The position numbers were made by a program, and so were the translations under genes. A stretch of DNA of 47,994 nucleotides. Origin: Gemmatimonadota bacterium. Lineage in GTDB: Bacteria > Gemmatimonadota > Gemmatimonadetes > Longimicrobiales > Gaopeijiaceae. The notes under the pieces are model-generated. The model was not told where the DNA came from. It worked only from the letters and a program-made list of their open reading frames with translations, and searched no databases. The stretch is from the NCBI GenBank assembly GCA_009844885.1, contig VYAQ01000095.1, forward strand, positions 1-47,994. The letters run 5' to 3'. Shown piece after piece: positions 25,203-32,422 of this stretch; position 1 is the stretch's first letter, and each line of letters starts with the position of its first letter.

Positions 25203-26185
25203 GTGGCCTTCGACGAAATCCCGGTGTCGGCCGTCAGGTCAGTGAACCGCAGCCGCTTGCCCTCCAATCCCCTGACCAGCAACCGCATCTGGTCGATGGT
25301 ATCCAGCTCCCGCATGTTCTGCCGTCCCGCAAACTCGGCAGCGTACCGTCCGAGATGCTTCGGTGAGATCCGGTGGTAGACGCCATGGTAGCCCCGCTTG
25401 AGCATGGACCAGAACGATTCCACGGAGTTCGTGTGAACGTCGCCCTTCACGTACTCCCCCTCGCTGTGGGCGACGCTGGAGTGGATGTAGCCAGCCAAGC
25501 CTCTGTACTGTGACGCGCCGTCCGTGTAGACCGTCGCACCTGGCTTGGCGTGCTCCTTCACGAAGCCCTGCAGCGTGGCAGCGTTCACGTACCGGATGAC
25601 CCGCGCGGACACCTTCTTCGTCTTCCGGTCCTTGATCGCGAGTACCGCCGTCTTGTGGGCGGTCCCGCCCTTGGCGGCGGTCTGCTTGTGTTTCGGCTGA
25701 TTCTTCTTCGCGCCGCCGAAGTAGCTCTCGTCGATCTCCACGGGTCCATCGAATAGACCGATCCTCGTGTCCACCCACGCCTCGCGGAGCCGGTGCGCCA
25801 GGTGCCACGCGGCCTTCTGACCGATCCCCAAATCACGATGGAACTTCATGCTGGACCGCCCCTTCAGCTCCGTGGACATCAGGTAGATCGCAATCGCCCA
25901 CGTCCGCAGTCCCAGCTTCGTCGACTGCATCGCCGTTCCCGTCGTCACGCTGAAAAACTTCCGGCAGCCCTTCTCCCGGCAGCGATGTGTCTGGCTCGGA
26001 TGCTTCGCGCCCGTCTGCACGTTCACCGATCCGCAGTGCGGACACGCGGGCTCGCCACCCCACCGGGCATCCTCAAACCACTCACGCGCCGCGTCGTCCG
26101 TGGAGAATCTCTCCACCACTTCGACCAGCGACATGCCCTTCCTGTGGTACTTGCCGGGACGCTTTCCCTGGGACTTTTTCGCCAT
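25199..26185 (-). CDS. IS1595-family (ISXO2-like) DDE transposase with N-terminal zinc ribbon
   Basis: A 328-residue transposase, typical length. The Cys4 zinc ribbon is CPHC (Cys48, Cys51) with Cys69 and Cys74; the ISXO2-like domain carries EIDESYFGG (Asp152), VYTDGASQY (Asp222) and HTNSVESFWSMLKRGYHGVYH (Glu256), the complete DD(E/N-E) triad. No frameshift or truncation, so it should be active. The start is unclear: ATG 26185 gives the best N-terminus and AGGAGG lies at 26201-26206 (spacing about 15 nt), while an in-frame ATG at 26212 has no ribosome-binding site and would be nearly leaderless. Confidence 0.93.
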   Translation of the reverse strand: MAKKSQGKRPGKYHRKGMSLVEVVERFSTDDAAREWFEDARWGGEPACPHCGSVNVQTGAKHPSQTHRCREKGCRKFFSVTTGTAMQSTKLGLRTWAIAIYLMSTELKGRSSMKFHRDLGIGQKAAWHLAHRLREAWVDTRIGLFDGPVEIDESYFGGAKKNQPKHKQTAAKGGTAHKTAVLAIKDRKTKKVSARVIRYVNAATLQGFVKEHAKPGATVYTDGASQYRGLAGYIHSSVAHSEGEYVKGDVHTNSVESFWSMLKRGYHGVYHRISPKHLGRYAAEFAGRQNMRELDTIDQMRLLVRGLEGKRLRFTDLTADTGISSKAT

Positions 26186-26222
26186 CCGGACCCATCCATT
26201 CCTCCTGACCATTTACTGACTA

Positions 26223-26251
26223 ATAGTAACCAAATGGAGGGCGGATATCAA
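26223..26251 (-). promoter_or_regulatory. sigma-70-type promoter of the transposase
   Basis: On the minus strand TTGATA (26251-26246), 17-bp spacer, TACTAT (26228-26223). The predicted transcription start is near 26216, giving a very short leader to the transposase. Confidence 0.65.
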
Positions 26252-26266
26252 CGCCGAAACTGCCCA

Positions 26267-26295
26267 TAGACAGACCCCGGCGACGTGGCTATATT
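26267..26295 (+). promoter_or_regulatory. sigma-70-type promoter of the micro-ORF transcript
   Basis: TAGACA (26267-26272), 17-bp spacer, TATATT (26290-26295). It is divergent to the transposase promoter and would start a short transcript near 26302 that contains only the hairpins and the 12-codon micro-ORF. Confidence 0.6.
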
Positions 26296-26319
26296 GGGGC
26301 GGAATCGCGAAACGGAAAC

Positions 26320-26351
26320 GGGCGACAGGGGGCCAAACCCCCCTGCCGCCC
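26320..26351 (+). other. 13-position hairpin in front of the micro-ORF
   Basis: GGGCG-A-CAGGGGG at 26320-26332 pairs with CCCCCTG-C-CGCCC at 26339-26351; only the central A/C pair mismatches; loop of six bases. It ends nine bases before the micro-ORF ribosome-binding site. Confidence 0.7.
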
Positions 26352-26375
26352 CAACCTCGAAAGGAGGCTGCCCTC

Positions 26376-26414
26376 ATGAGTGACTTGCCGAATGTCACCG
26401 ATCTCATGAGATGA
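26376..26414 (+). CDS. 12-codon micro-ORF with consensus ribosome-binding site (MSDLPNVTDLMR)
   Basis: AAGGAGG at 26361-26367 lies 8 bp before the ATG, an ideal Shine-Dalgarno arrangement. The frame encodes MSDLPNVTDLMR and its TGA overlaps the first bases of a 14-bp perfect hairpin. It is preceded by its own promoter and hairpin and there is no downstream plus-strand gene, so it is not a classical leader peptide for a neighbouring gene. It may be a translated small peptide, a ribosome-sensing element in a regulatory RNA, or coincidence. Too short for standard gene finders. Confidence 0.5.
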   Translation: MSDLPNVTDLMR

Positions 26415-26460
26415 CGCCCCGCCCGCCCTGAAAGGGATTCCATCCCGCGGGCGGGGCGTC
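26413..26460 (+). terminator. 14-bp perfect hairpin closing the micro-ORF transcript
   Basis: GACGCCCCGCCCGC at 26413-26426 and its exact complement at 26447-26460, with a 20-nt loop that itself can pair GGGA/TCCC. Very stable. No T-run follows, so it is a terminator only in a broad sense; RNA stability or protein binding are alternatives. Confidence 0.55.
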
Positions 26461-26493
26461 ACCAACAGAATGCGACCCAGAAACCAGAACCGT

Positions 26494-26528
26494 CAAGCGC
26501 GCCCGGGCCCACCGCCGCGGCGCGCTTG
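26494..26528. repeat. 10-bp perfect inverted repeat abutting the right transposon end
   Basis: CAAGCGCGCC at 26494-26503 and GGCGCGCTTG at 26519-26528. The second arm touches the right terminal repeat. It may be a subterminal transposase site or a block to read-through from outside. Confidence 0.6.
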
Positions 26529-26550
26529 GTTACTTTGGGATGTAATCCCC
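26528..26550 (-). repeat. right terminal inverted repeat (23 bp)
   Basis: Reads GGTTACTTTGGG, AT, GTAATCCCC on the plus strand; reverse complement of the left end except two central bases. Confidence 0.92.
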
Positions 26551-26558
26551 ACTTTGGT
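26551..26558. repeat. right copy of the 8-bp target-site duplication ACTTTGGT
   Basis: Exact copy of 22172-22179, directly outside the right terminal repeat. Confidence 0.92.
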
Positions 26559-26585
26559 TGACATTTCCGGCCTGGCTGCGGCCGC

Positions 26586-27200
26586 TCACACGGGTTGCCG
26601 TAGCACCTCCAGAAACTCGGTCAGGATCCGGTAGGTCAGACCCCAGATCACCTGGCCGTCCAGCCGGATGCACGGGAACTGCCTCGCCCCCAGGCTCGGA
26701 TCGCGGTACGTGTACGAATCGCGGTTCGACCGGTCGCCGAGGGCGCGGACCTGGAACCAGTGGACCGAGGCCACTTCGGGGCTGGCAATACGGGCTTTCG
26801 TCGTCGGATCCGCCTGGAACACGAAGGGCCAGATCGTGATCACCGGCAGGCGCACCCCAAGCGGCCGCATCGGCTCGATCCTCCCCAGCGGATGGCCGTC
26901 CACGTCCAGGCGCAGCCCCGTCTCCTCATGCGCCTCGCGCACAGCGGCGGCCATCAGCCCGGGGTCCACCGCGTCCAGGCTCCCGCCCGGCAACGCCATC
27001 TGCCCCGACCACGGATCGCGAGAGGAGTCCGCCCTGCGGATCGCCAGCACCTCGCAGCGGTCGACCCGGGGGTCCGCGACGCCGGACGGCGGACGCAGCA
27101 CGAGCGCAACCGCGGCGTTCTTGCGGTGCCGATCCGGAAAAGCCGAGTTCGCCGGTCCGAATCGCTCGGCCAGCGCGTCCGGAAGCTGCGAGAGGCGCAT
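26586..27200 (-). CDS. Nudix hydrolase, CoA pyrophosphatase-like (NudL/YeaB type)
   Basis: A 204-residue Nudix protein. The Nudix box is GGSLDAVDPGLMAAAVREAHEETGL (REAHEETG core intact; Asp replaces the first Glu, as is common in the CoA subgroup), preceded by the PWSGQMALPGG segment typical of NudL-like CoA/ADP-ribose pyrophosphatases. The reaction would be hydrolysis of CoA to phosphopantetheine and 3',5'-ADP. First gene after the transposon, reading toward it; 28 bp separate its stop from the target duplication. Confidence 0.88.
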   Translation of the reverse strand: MRLSQLPDALAERFGPANSAFPDRHRKNAAVALVLRPPSGVADPRVDRCEVLAIRRADSSRDPWSGQMALPGGSLDAVDPGLMAAAVREAHEETGLRLDVDGHPLGRIEPMRPLGVRLPVITIWPFVFQADPTTKARIASPEVASVHWFQVRALGDRSNRDSYTYRDPSLGARQFPCIRLDGQVIWGLTYRILTEFLEVLRQPV

Positions 27201-27236
27201 GCGCGTCGGGTTCGCTCAACCGCCCTGGCGTCCGGC

Positions 27237-27905
27237 CTAGACGCCGGCGCGGTCGGGTCCCCAGATGTGCTTGTGGAGCTGGGTCTGGAACCGAACCGGC
27301 AGCCCGCTCGCCAGGATCGCTGCGGCCAGTTCCTCCACCTCCTCCAGTCCCCAGACCGGCGACACCAGCAGCGCCCCGAGCGTGCCGGCGCGCACGCGCT
27401 CGTGCAGCCCGTGGCGGCGGATCGCGTCCGCGGCCCATTCGAAGTCGTCCCGGCCGGAGACGACGAACTTGACCTCGTCGCGCTCCGTCAGGTGGTCCAG
27501 GTTGGTCCAGAGATTGCGGTCGGCCTCGCCCGAACCCGGGCACTTGAGGTCCATGATCGTGTGGACCCGGTCGTCCAGAACGCTCACGTCGACCGCGCCC
27601 GAGGTCTCGACCAGCACCGTGTATCCGTCGTCCAGGAGGCGTGAGGCCAACGTCGCGGCACCCGGCTGAACCAGCGGCTCGCCGCCGGTGATCTCGACCA
27701 GCCGGCACCGCTTCGCGGCCACGGTCTCCACGACCTCGGCGATCGACATGCGCGTGCCCCCGTGGAAGGCGTACGCGGTATCGCACCACACGCAGCGCAG
27801 CGGGCAGCCCGTCAGGCGCACGAAGGTGCACGGCAGGCCCGCCCAGGTGGACTCCCCCTGGATCGAATGGAAGATCTCGGTCACGCGCACGGACGGCGGC
27901 GTCAC
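27237..27905 (-). CDS. queE: 7-carboxy-7-deazaguanine synthase (QueE)
   Basis: A 222-residue radical-SAM enzyme. The cluster motif CPLRCVWC (Cys34, Cys38, Cys41) has the CxxxCxxC spacing; FHSIQGESTWAGLPCTFVRL and EITGGEPLVQ are characteristic of QueE. It converts carboxy-tetrahydropterin to CDG in queuosine/7-deazaguanine synthesis. The start is the GTG at 27905, overlapping the TGA of the upstream gene (GTGA); the frame is open further but non-conserved. No queC/queD/queF nearby. Confidence 0.92.
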   Translation of the reverse strand: MTPPSVRVTEIFHSIQGESTWAGLPCTFVRLTGCPLRCVWCDTAYAFHGGTRMSIAEVVETVAAKRCRLVEITGGEPLVQPGAATLASRLLDDGYTVLVETSGAVDVSVLDDRVHTIMDLKCPGSGEADRNLWTNLDHLTERDEVKFVVSGRDDFEWAADAIRRHGLHERVRAGTLGALLVSPVWGLEEVEELAAAILASGLPVRFQTQLHKHIWGPDRAGV

Positions 27906-28261
27906 CCCGATCTCCCCTCTCTCTCCGCCCTGGCCACCACCGCTTCGTTCAGCATCCGCTGCACATCGTTCAGGGTCACGGCCCGGGCGGCGTCCAGCAC
28001 CGCACCGCGCGTGGAACCCCACCACTGCAAAGGGCTCTCCACGTGCCCCACGATCCCCAATCCGGTCTCGGCCCAACGCGGAAAGACGAGGTATCCGGCC
28101 ACCGGCGCCTTCAGATCGCCGGTCCGTTCGGTCTCGATGGAAACCGTGTACGGCTGACCGTCGACCGCTTCGAACGCGGGCGGACGGCTGTGGACGTCCA
28201 AATAGCCTCCCAGGGTGCGGTCGTCCTCGCGCGTACCCGGCCCCTTCGCTGGCTGTGTCAC
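27902..28261 (-). CDS. hypothetical protein upstream of queE
   Basis: A 119-residue protein beginning VTQPAKGPGTREDD, then LGGYLDVHSRPPAFEAVDGQPYTVSIETERTGD, VAGYLVFPRWAETGLGIVGHVES and LQWWGSTRGAVLDA. Compact alpha/beta with conserved-looking Trp residues; no family recognised. A GTG at 28261 is preferred because the upstream frame is arginine-rich and lies in the divergent promoter region (98 bp to the oxidoreductase gene). Coupled to queE by the 4-bp overlap; a link to deazaguanine synthesis is only positional. Confidence 0.65.
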   Translation of the reverse strand: MTQPAKGPGTREDDRTLGGYLDVHSRPPAFEAVDGQPYTVSIETERTGDLKAPVAGYLVFPRWAETGLGIVGHVESPLQWWGSTRGAVLDAARAVTLNDVQRMLNEAVVARAEREGRSG

Positions 28262-28359
28262 GTGTAGTCCTCGTCGTCTCCGTGGTCCCGCCCCCCCGCA
28301 TCGTCCTCTTATGTTAGTTACTACAGCCCGACATCGCCCAACCCCGCGGAGGTCCAAAG

Positions 28360-29436
28360 TTGCTGGCTGCAGTGTTTCACGAGAACGGCGGCCCCGAGGT
28401 CGTCACCGTCGAGGACGTCGCCATCCCCAAACCCCAACCCGGCGACGTGCGAATCCGGGTTGAGGCTTCGTCCATGAACCACCTGGATCTGTGGATGCGG
28501 CGCGGGCTTCCGATCGAGATCCCCATGCCGCACATCGGGGGCGCGGACATCGCGGGCGTCGTGGAAAAGACCGGACCCGGCACCATCCGCTCGCTCCTCG
28601 GCAAACGCGTGGTCGTGGATCCCTCCCTGCACTACGACTGGTATCGGCTCGCTTCCAGCCTCGGGAACCGCGCGGAGCCGTTCCAGATCATCGGGGAGCA
28701 CACACAGGGCGGTTTCGCGGAGTACGCAGTCGTTCCGGCCATGAATGTCGTGGAGATCCCCGACCACGTGTCGTCGGCCACCGCCGCGGCCGCCGCCCTG
28801 GTCGGTGTGACCGCTTGGCACGGGCTCACATCGCGGGGCCGCGTTCGCGGGCACGAAAGGGTGCTGATCACGGGTGCGAGCGGCGGCGTGTCCTCCATGG
28901 CCGTGCAGTTCGCAAAACACCTCGGCGCGGAGGTCTTCGCGGTCACCTCGTCCGAGGAGCGCGCCCGGCAAGTCCTCGCATTGGGCGCCGACCACGTGTT
29001 TGACAGAACCACGACGGATTGGAGCAGAGAGGTCTTCAAGGCCACCGGCAAGAGAGGGATCGACGTCTGTCTCGACTCGGTTGGCGAGGCGATTTGGCCC
29101 CAACTGGTGAGGAGTCTGGCCGTCGGAGGCCGGCTCGTGTCCTTCGGAGCGACGACCGGTCCCGGCGGAAAGATCGATATCCGGCTCCTCTTCTGGCGTC
29201 AGCTTTCGATCCTCGGCTCCACCATGGGCACGCCCGAGGAGTTCCGGAAGACGATGGAGCTTGTCTTCAGCGGGGTGGCGACGCCGCCCATCCATGCGGT
29301 GCTGCCGCTTTCGGAGGCGCGGCGGGCACACGAGCTACTCGAGGCGGGAGATGTCTTCGGCAAGCTCGTCCTGGACCCGAGGCTGCCGTCCGGCGGCGAA
29401 GCGGGGGCGGGCTCCGCGCCGGCTTCGGAGAGCTGA
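28360..29436 (+). CDS. zinc-independent MDR alcohol dehydrogenase/quinone oxidoreductase
   Basis: A 358-residue medium-chain dehydrogenase. GroES-like N-domain (VRIRVEASSMNHLDLWMRRG, HIGGADIAGVVEKTG), then the NADPH-binding GASGGVSSMAVQFAK. The catalytic Cys and structural four-Cys zinc loop are absent, as in quinone oxidoreductases and enoyl reductases. TTG start at 28360 with GCGGAGG upstream. Followed by a MazG-like gene 5 bp later. Confidence 0.88.
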   Translation: MLAAVFHENGGPEVVTVEDVAIPKPQPGDVRIRVEASSMNHLDLWMRRGLPIEIPMPHIGGADIAGVVEKTGPGTIRSLLGKRVVVDPSLHYDWYRLASSLGNRAEPFQIIGEHTQGGFAEYAVVPAMNVVEIPDHVSSATAAAAALVGVTAWHGLTSRGRVRGHERVLITGASGGVSSMAVQFAKHLGAEVFAVTSSEERARQVLALGADHVFDRTTTDWSREVFKATGKRGIDVCLDSVGEAIWPQLVRSLAVGGRLVSFGATTGPGGKIDIRLLFWRQLSILGSTMGTPEEFRKTMELVFSGVATPPIHAVLPLSEARRAHELLEAGDVFGKLVLDPRLPSGGEAGAGSAPASES

Positions 29437-29441
29437 GCGGC

Positions 29442-29786
29442 GTGGACTTCCGCGAAGCCCAGGATCGGGTGGACGAGTGGATCGGCCGATTCGAGGAGGG
29501 ATACTGGCCACCGCTCGCGATCCTCGCCCGTCTTGTTGAGGAGGTCGGGGAACTGTCGCGCGAGATCAATCATCGATTCGGCTCGAAGCCCAAGCGCGCC
29601 GACGAGGCGGCGGCGGAGCTCGAACTGGAGATCGCCGATGTTCTCTTCGTGCTGGTCTCGCTCGCCAACCAGCAGGGAATCGACCTGGGCGAGGCGTTCG
29701 AGCGCGTCATGGAAAAGTACGAGCGCCGGGACCGCGGACGCTGGACGCCCAAGGTCGGATCCGGCCCGGCGGGGACCGCTTCGTAA
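29442..29786 (+). CDS. MazG-like nucleotide pyrophosphohydrolase
   Basis: A 114-residue single MazG fold. LVEEVGELSREI (EExxE) and ELEIADVLFVLVSLA (ExxD) supply the Mg-binding acids. Single-domain members hydrolyse non-canonical NTPs or dCTP-like nucleotides to the monophosphate. GTG start at 29442, 5 bp after the oxidoreductase stop. Confidence 0.88.
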   Translation: MDFREAQDRVDEWIGRFEEGYWPPLAILARLVEEVGELSREINHRFGSKPKRADEAAAELELEIADVLFVLVSLANQQGIDLGEAFERVMEKYERRDRGRWTPKVGSGPAGTAS

Positions 29787-29861
29787 CAAAGCTCGCTGCC
29801 TGGCTGTCCGCAGAAGCGAGGGCACACCTCGTCCGATTCAACTCCAGCCAGCCCGACATCC

Positions 29862-30440
29862 ATGGACAACGGGGAGACAGACGGAATCCTCGTCGAGCGT
29901 GTTCGCCGCGGCGACAGCAGCGCGTTCGATAAGCTGGTCCGGCGGCACCTGAGAACCGCGCACGCGGTTGCCAGGGCCAATCTGGACAACCCCAGCGACG
30001 CGGACGGAGTGTGCCAGGATGCTTTCATAAAGGCGTTGCAGCAGATCGACGCATGCCGCAACCCCGACCGATTCGGTGCATGGCTCATGGTCATCGTTCG
30101 CAACACCGCACACAATCGCCGCGACTACAACCGCGTGCGGACCGCGATACCGCTGGAGAAGGCGACCGCTGCGGCTTCGGGCCACGACCCGTTTGCCGAC
30201 ACGGCCAGGGCGGAGCTTCGCGGCCGGCTCCGGGAGGCCATGACGCACCTCACGGATCTGCAGCGCAAGGTGCTCGTCCTCTACGATCTGGAGGGCTGGC
30301 GACATGGAGAGATCGCCGACGAACTCGGCATTTCGGCAGGTTCGTCCAGGGTCCACCTGCATATGGCACGAAAGACGATGAGAAAGCGGCTCGCGGATTC
30401 GAGCGGTTTTTGGCCAAGGACAGTCAAGGGAGTCATTTGA
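29862..30440 (+). CDS. ECF-type sigma-70 factor
   Basis: A 192-residue ECF sigma. Region 2: FDKLVRRHLRTAHAVARANL, then SDADGVCQDAFIKALQQ and FGAWLMVIVRNTAHNRRD. Region 4: LTDLQRKVLVLYDLEGWRHGEIADELGISAGSSRVHLHMARKTMRKRL with the helix-turn-helix. Two genes that look membrane-linked follow; the group resembles a stress-response cassette. Confidence 0.92.
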   Translation: MDNGETDGILVERVRRGDSSAFDKLVRRHLRTAHAVARANLDNPSDADGVCQDAFIKALQQIDACRNPDRFGAWLMVIVRNTAHNRRDYNRVRTAIPLEKATAAASGHDPFADTARAELRGRLREAMTHLTDLQRKVLVLYDLEGWRHGEIADELGISAGSSRVHLHMARKTMRKRLADSSGFWPRTVKGVI

Positions 30441-30441
30441 G

Positions 30442-30834
30442 ATGAACGACCACCAGAACAAGGCGCGAGGCTCCGCACCTGCGGGCGCCCGCCCTGCCGC
30501 CGCAGCCGACCTCGACCCCGAGACCGACCCGAACCGCTGGGAGGCTCTCGTAGCCCGGATCCTGGCGGAAGCCCGGCCATTGCTGGACGCCCGGCGGCTT
30601 CAGCCAACGCTCGCCGGCACGCTTGCCGGTTGGCGCCGTCCTGTCATTGCAGCCGCCAGTGGCCTTGCCGCGGCGGCCGTTGCGACGCTGATGCTTCTGC
30701 CGAGCGCTGGCGGAGCGGAGGAGGTCGCGATGGCCGAAGTGATGGTTCCGTGGTCCGTCGCGGCGTGGATAGAGGGAAGCTACGCGCCAACCGTGGAAGA
30801 GCTTGTCGTAGCCGTGGAGGAGTACGCCCCATGA
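30442..30834 (+). CDS. putative anti-sigma factor (single membrane segment)
   Basis: A 130-residue protein: Ala/Pro-rich cytoplasmic N-terminus with helical WEALVARILAEARPLLDARRL, one membrane helix (VIAAASGLAAAAVATLMLLP) and a short outside tail. It lacks the zinc-binding anti-sigma HxxxCxxC motif, so the role is inferred from position: its ATG lies one base after the sigma stop, and its stop overlaps the next gene. Confidence 0.65.
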   Translation: MNDHQNKARGSAPAGARPAAAADLDPETDPNRWEALVARILAEARPLLDARRLQPTLAGTLAGWRRPVIAAASGLAAAAVATLMLLPSAGGAEEVAMAEVMVPWSVAAWIEGSYAPTVEELVVAVEEYAP

Positions 30835-31316
30835 ACAGGAGAGCAACCGCCGCCGCAGTGCTCGCCGCAGTATTCTTCGCCGGAGCCACCGTGACCCTGG
30901 GTGTCCTCCGGATCATGGACAACCGATCCGAGGGCTACGTCGGAGAAGACTCGAGGTCTCTCCGTCCCGACCAGCGTCCCGAGCTGGCGAGACGTCCGGG
31001 AGGTCTCCGTGGACCGGCCGAATTCGACCAGTTGGCCCGCATTCAGGTCACCGATCGGATGGCCCGGTCCCTGCAGCTGTCGGATGGCCAGCGCGAACAG
31101 ATCGACGCGGCCATGGAACGCTCTCGCGTGGCTGCACAACAGGTCATGGAGGGGGTGCTGCCGCGTCTGCGCAGCCAGATGGACTCCCTGCAGATTGAGA
31201 TCGACGGCATTCTGACCGAAGATCAGCGCGCGGCGTTCCGGGAGTTCCAGCGGCAGGACCGGGAGCGCTTTCGCCGATGGACCAGCAGGAGGGGACGGCC
31301 GGGCGGGCGGAGGTGA
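30831..31316 (+). CDS. Spy/CpxP-like periplasmic protein
   Basis: A 161-residue protein with a signal anchor (MNRRATAAAVLAAVFFAGATVTLGV) and a long helical mature part: LQLSDGQREQIDAAMERSR, then LRSQMDSLQIEIDGILTEDQRAAFREF. The LTxxQ-type repeats are typical of CpxP/Spy/heavy-metal-resistance chaperones. Coupled to the anti-sigma-like gene by ATGA overlap; likely the stress-sensing or effector part of the cassette. Confidence 0.75.
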   Translation: MNRRATAAAVLAAVFFAGATVTLGVLRIMDNRSEGYVGEDSRSLRPDQRPELARRPGGLRGPAEFDQLARIQVTDRMARSLQLSDGQREQIDAAMERSRVAAQQVMEGVLPRLRSQMDSLQIEIDGILTEDQRAAFREFQRQDRERFRRWTSRRGRPGGRR

Positions 31317-31366
31317 GTCCGAGGGTGGCAGCCTTGCCCCCGGTGCGTTTACCCGCATTTTTTCAT

Positions 31367-31386
31367 GGCCGGTCAATCGACCGGCC
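31367..31386. other. 8-bp perfect hairpin between cassette and threonine dehydrogenase
   Basis: GGCCGGTC, loop AATC, GACCGGCC. On the plus strand the T-run (ATTTTTTC) lies before it, so it is not a normal terminator in either direction; it may block read-through or be an operator. Confidence 0.5.
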
Positions 31387-31442
31387 GGTCCGTCGCAGGA
31401 TCGCCCGCCCGCAAATTCCGGAGAGCCGGCCATCTCTCTCAC

Positions 31443-32414
31443 ATGAAGCGTATCCTGATAACCGGAGCCGCCGGGCAGATAGGGACCGAGCTATCCGCAA
31501 CCCTTCGGGCGCGTTACGGACCCGACGCGGTGTGGGCCACGGACATCCGCAATCCCGCGGAGTGGGCCGGAGCGAACCCGGCCGCCGAGCTCGACTCGCT
31601 GGACATGCCGGCATTGCGTGACGCGGCGGAGCGTTTCGGAGCCACCGAGATCTTTCACCTTGCAGCGGTCCTCTCTGCGGCCGCCGAACAGGATCCGGCG
31701 CGCGCCTACCGAATAAACATGGGCTCGCTCCTGAACGTGTTGCAGGTCGCGGCCGAGACGGGTTGCCGGGTCTTCACGCCCAGTTCGATCGCGGTCTTCG
31801 GTCCGGAAACGCCGCGTGATCCGGCGCCACAGTCGACCCTGCAGCGGCCCACGACCATGTACGGCGTGACCAAGGTCGCCGGCGAGCTTCTGTGCGACTA
31901 CTATCACACCCGTTTCGGAGTCGACGCCCGCGGGCTCCGCTTCCCGGGACTCGTTTCCTACACGGCTCCTCCGGGCGGCGGCACGACCGACTACGCCGTC
32001 GACATCTTCCGCTGCGCGCTGACCGAGGGCCGCTACACCTGCTTCCTGAAGCCGGACACGCGTATGGACATGCTGTACATGCCCGACGCGATGCGCGCGA
32101 TCGTCGAGCTGATGGAAGCGCCGTCCGAGGCGCTCGTCCACCGCAACGCTTTCAACGTCACGGGCATGCACTTCACCCCGGCCGAGCTCGCGGACGCGAT
32201 ACGCGTGCACCTGCCCGATTTCGAGATCGCCTACGAGCCGGACCCCTTGCGCCAGGCCATCGCCGATTCGTGGCCGGCGCGGCTGGACGACTCGGCGGCG
32301 TTCGAACAGTGGGGCTGGCGCGCCGAATTCGGGCTCCCGGAGATGGTCGCGGACATGTTCAGGGGACTGAGAGGCCAACTCGCCCGCGAAGGATCGGGCT
32401 CAGCACGGAGGTAA
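31443..32414 (+). CDS. NAD-dependent L-threonine 3-dehydrogenase (epimerase-like type)
   Basis: A 323-residue SDR/epimerase-fold enzyme. GAAGQIGTELSATLRARYG, FHLAAVLSAAAEQDP, TPSSIAVFGPETPRDPAPQ, MYGVTKVAGELLCDYYH, RFPGLVSYTAPPGGGTTDYAVDIF and DSWPARLDDS match the NAD-threonine dehydrogenase family, unrelated to the zinc-containing Tdh of E. coli. It oxidises threonine to 2-amino-3-ketobutyrate, which the next gene's product cleaves to glycine and acetyl-CoA. The two genes are 8 bp apart. Confidence 0.93.
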   Translation: MKRILITGAAGQIGTELSATLRARYGPDAVWATDIRNPAEWAGANPAAELDSLDMPALRDAAERFGATEIFHLAAVLSAAAEQDPARAYRINMGSLLNVLQVAAETGCRVFTPSSIAVFGPETPRDPAPQSTLQRPTTMYGVTKVAGELLCDYYHTRFGVDARGLRFPGLVSYTAPPGGGTTDYAVDIFRCALTEGRYTCFLKPDTRMDMLYMPDAMRAIVELMEAPSEALVHRNAFNVTGMHFTPAELADAIRVHLPDFEIAYEPDPLRQAIADSWPARLDDSAAFEQWGWRAEFGLPEMVADMFRGLRGQLAREGSGSARR

Positions 32415-32422
32415 GCGACAAG

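Larger units (their letters stand above)
22180..26550. mobile_element. 4,371-bp IS1595-family transposon with passenger genes, a tRNA and structured RNA regions
   Basis: The element is bounded by 23-bp terminal inverted repeats that differ only at two central bases and by an exact 8-bp direct repeat. Its transposase (25199-26185, minus) is an ISXO2-like DDE enzyme. Simple IS1595 elements are about 1 kb; this one carries more than 3 kb of extra DNA, with six passenger protein genes besides the transposase-coupled 75-aa gene, one tRNA and at least six long hairpins. Because both ends and the target duplication are intact and the transposase is full length, it may be recent or active. Insertion lies in the gap between the propeller gene and the Nudix gene. 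Confidence 0.92.

Noticed and set aside
26219-26234. Internal transposon end (AGTAACCA resembles the terminal repeat)
   Set aside because: Only eight bases match and no paired end or second target duplication is found; the true ends have a perfect 8-bp duplication.
31367-31386. Terminator after the ECF cassette
   Set aside because: The T-run precedes the stem on the plus strand and no T-run follows on either strand.
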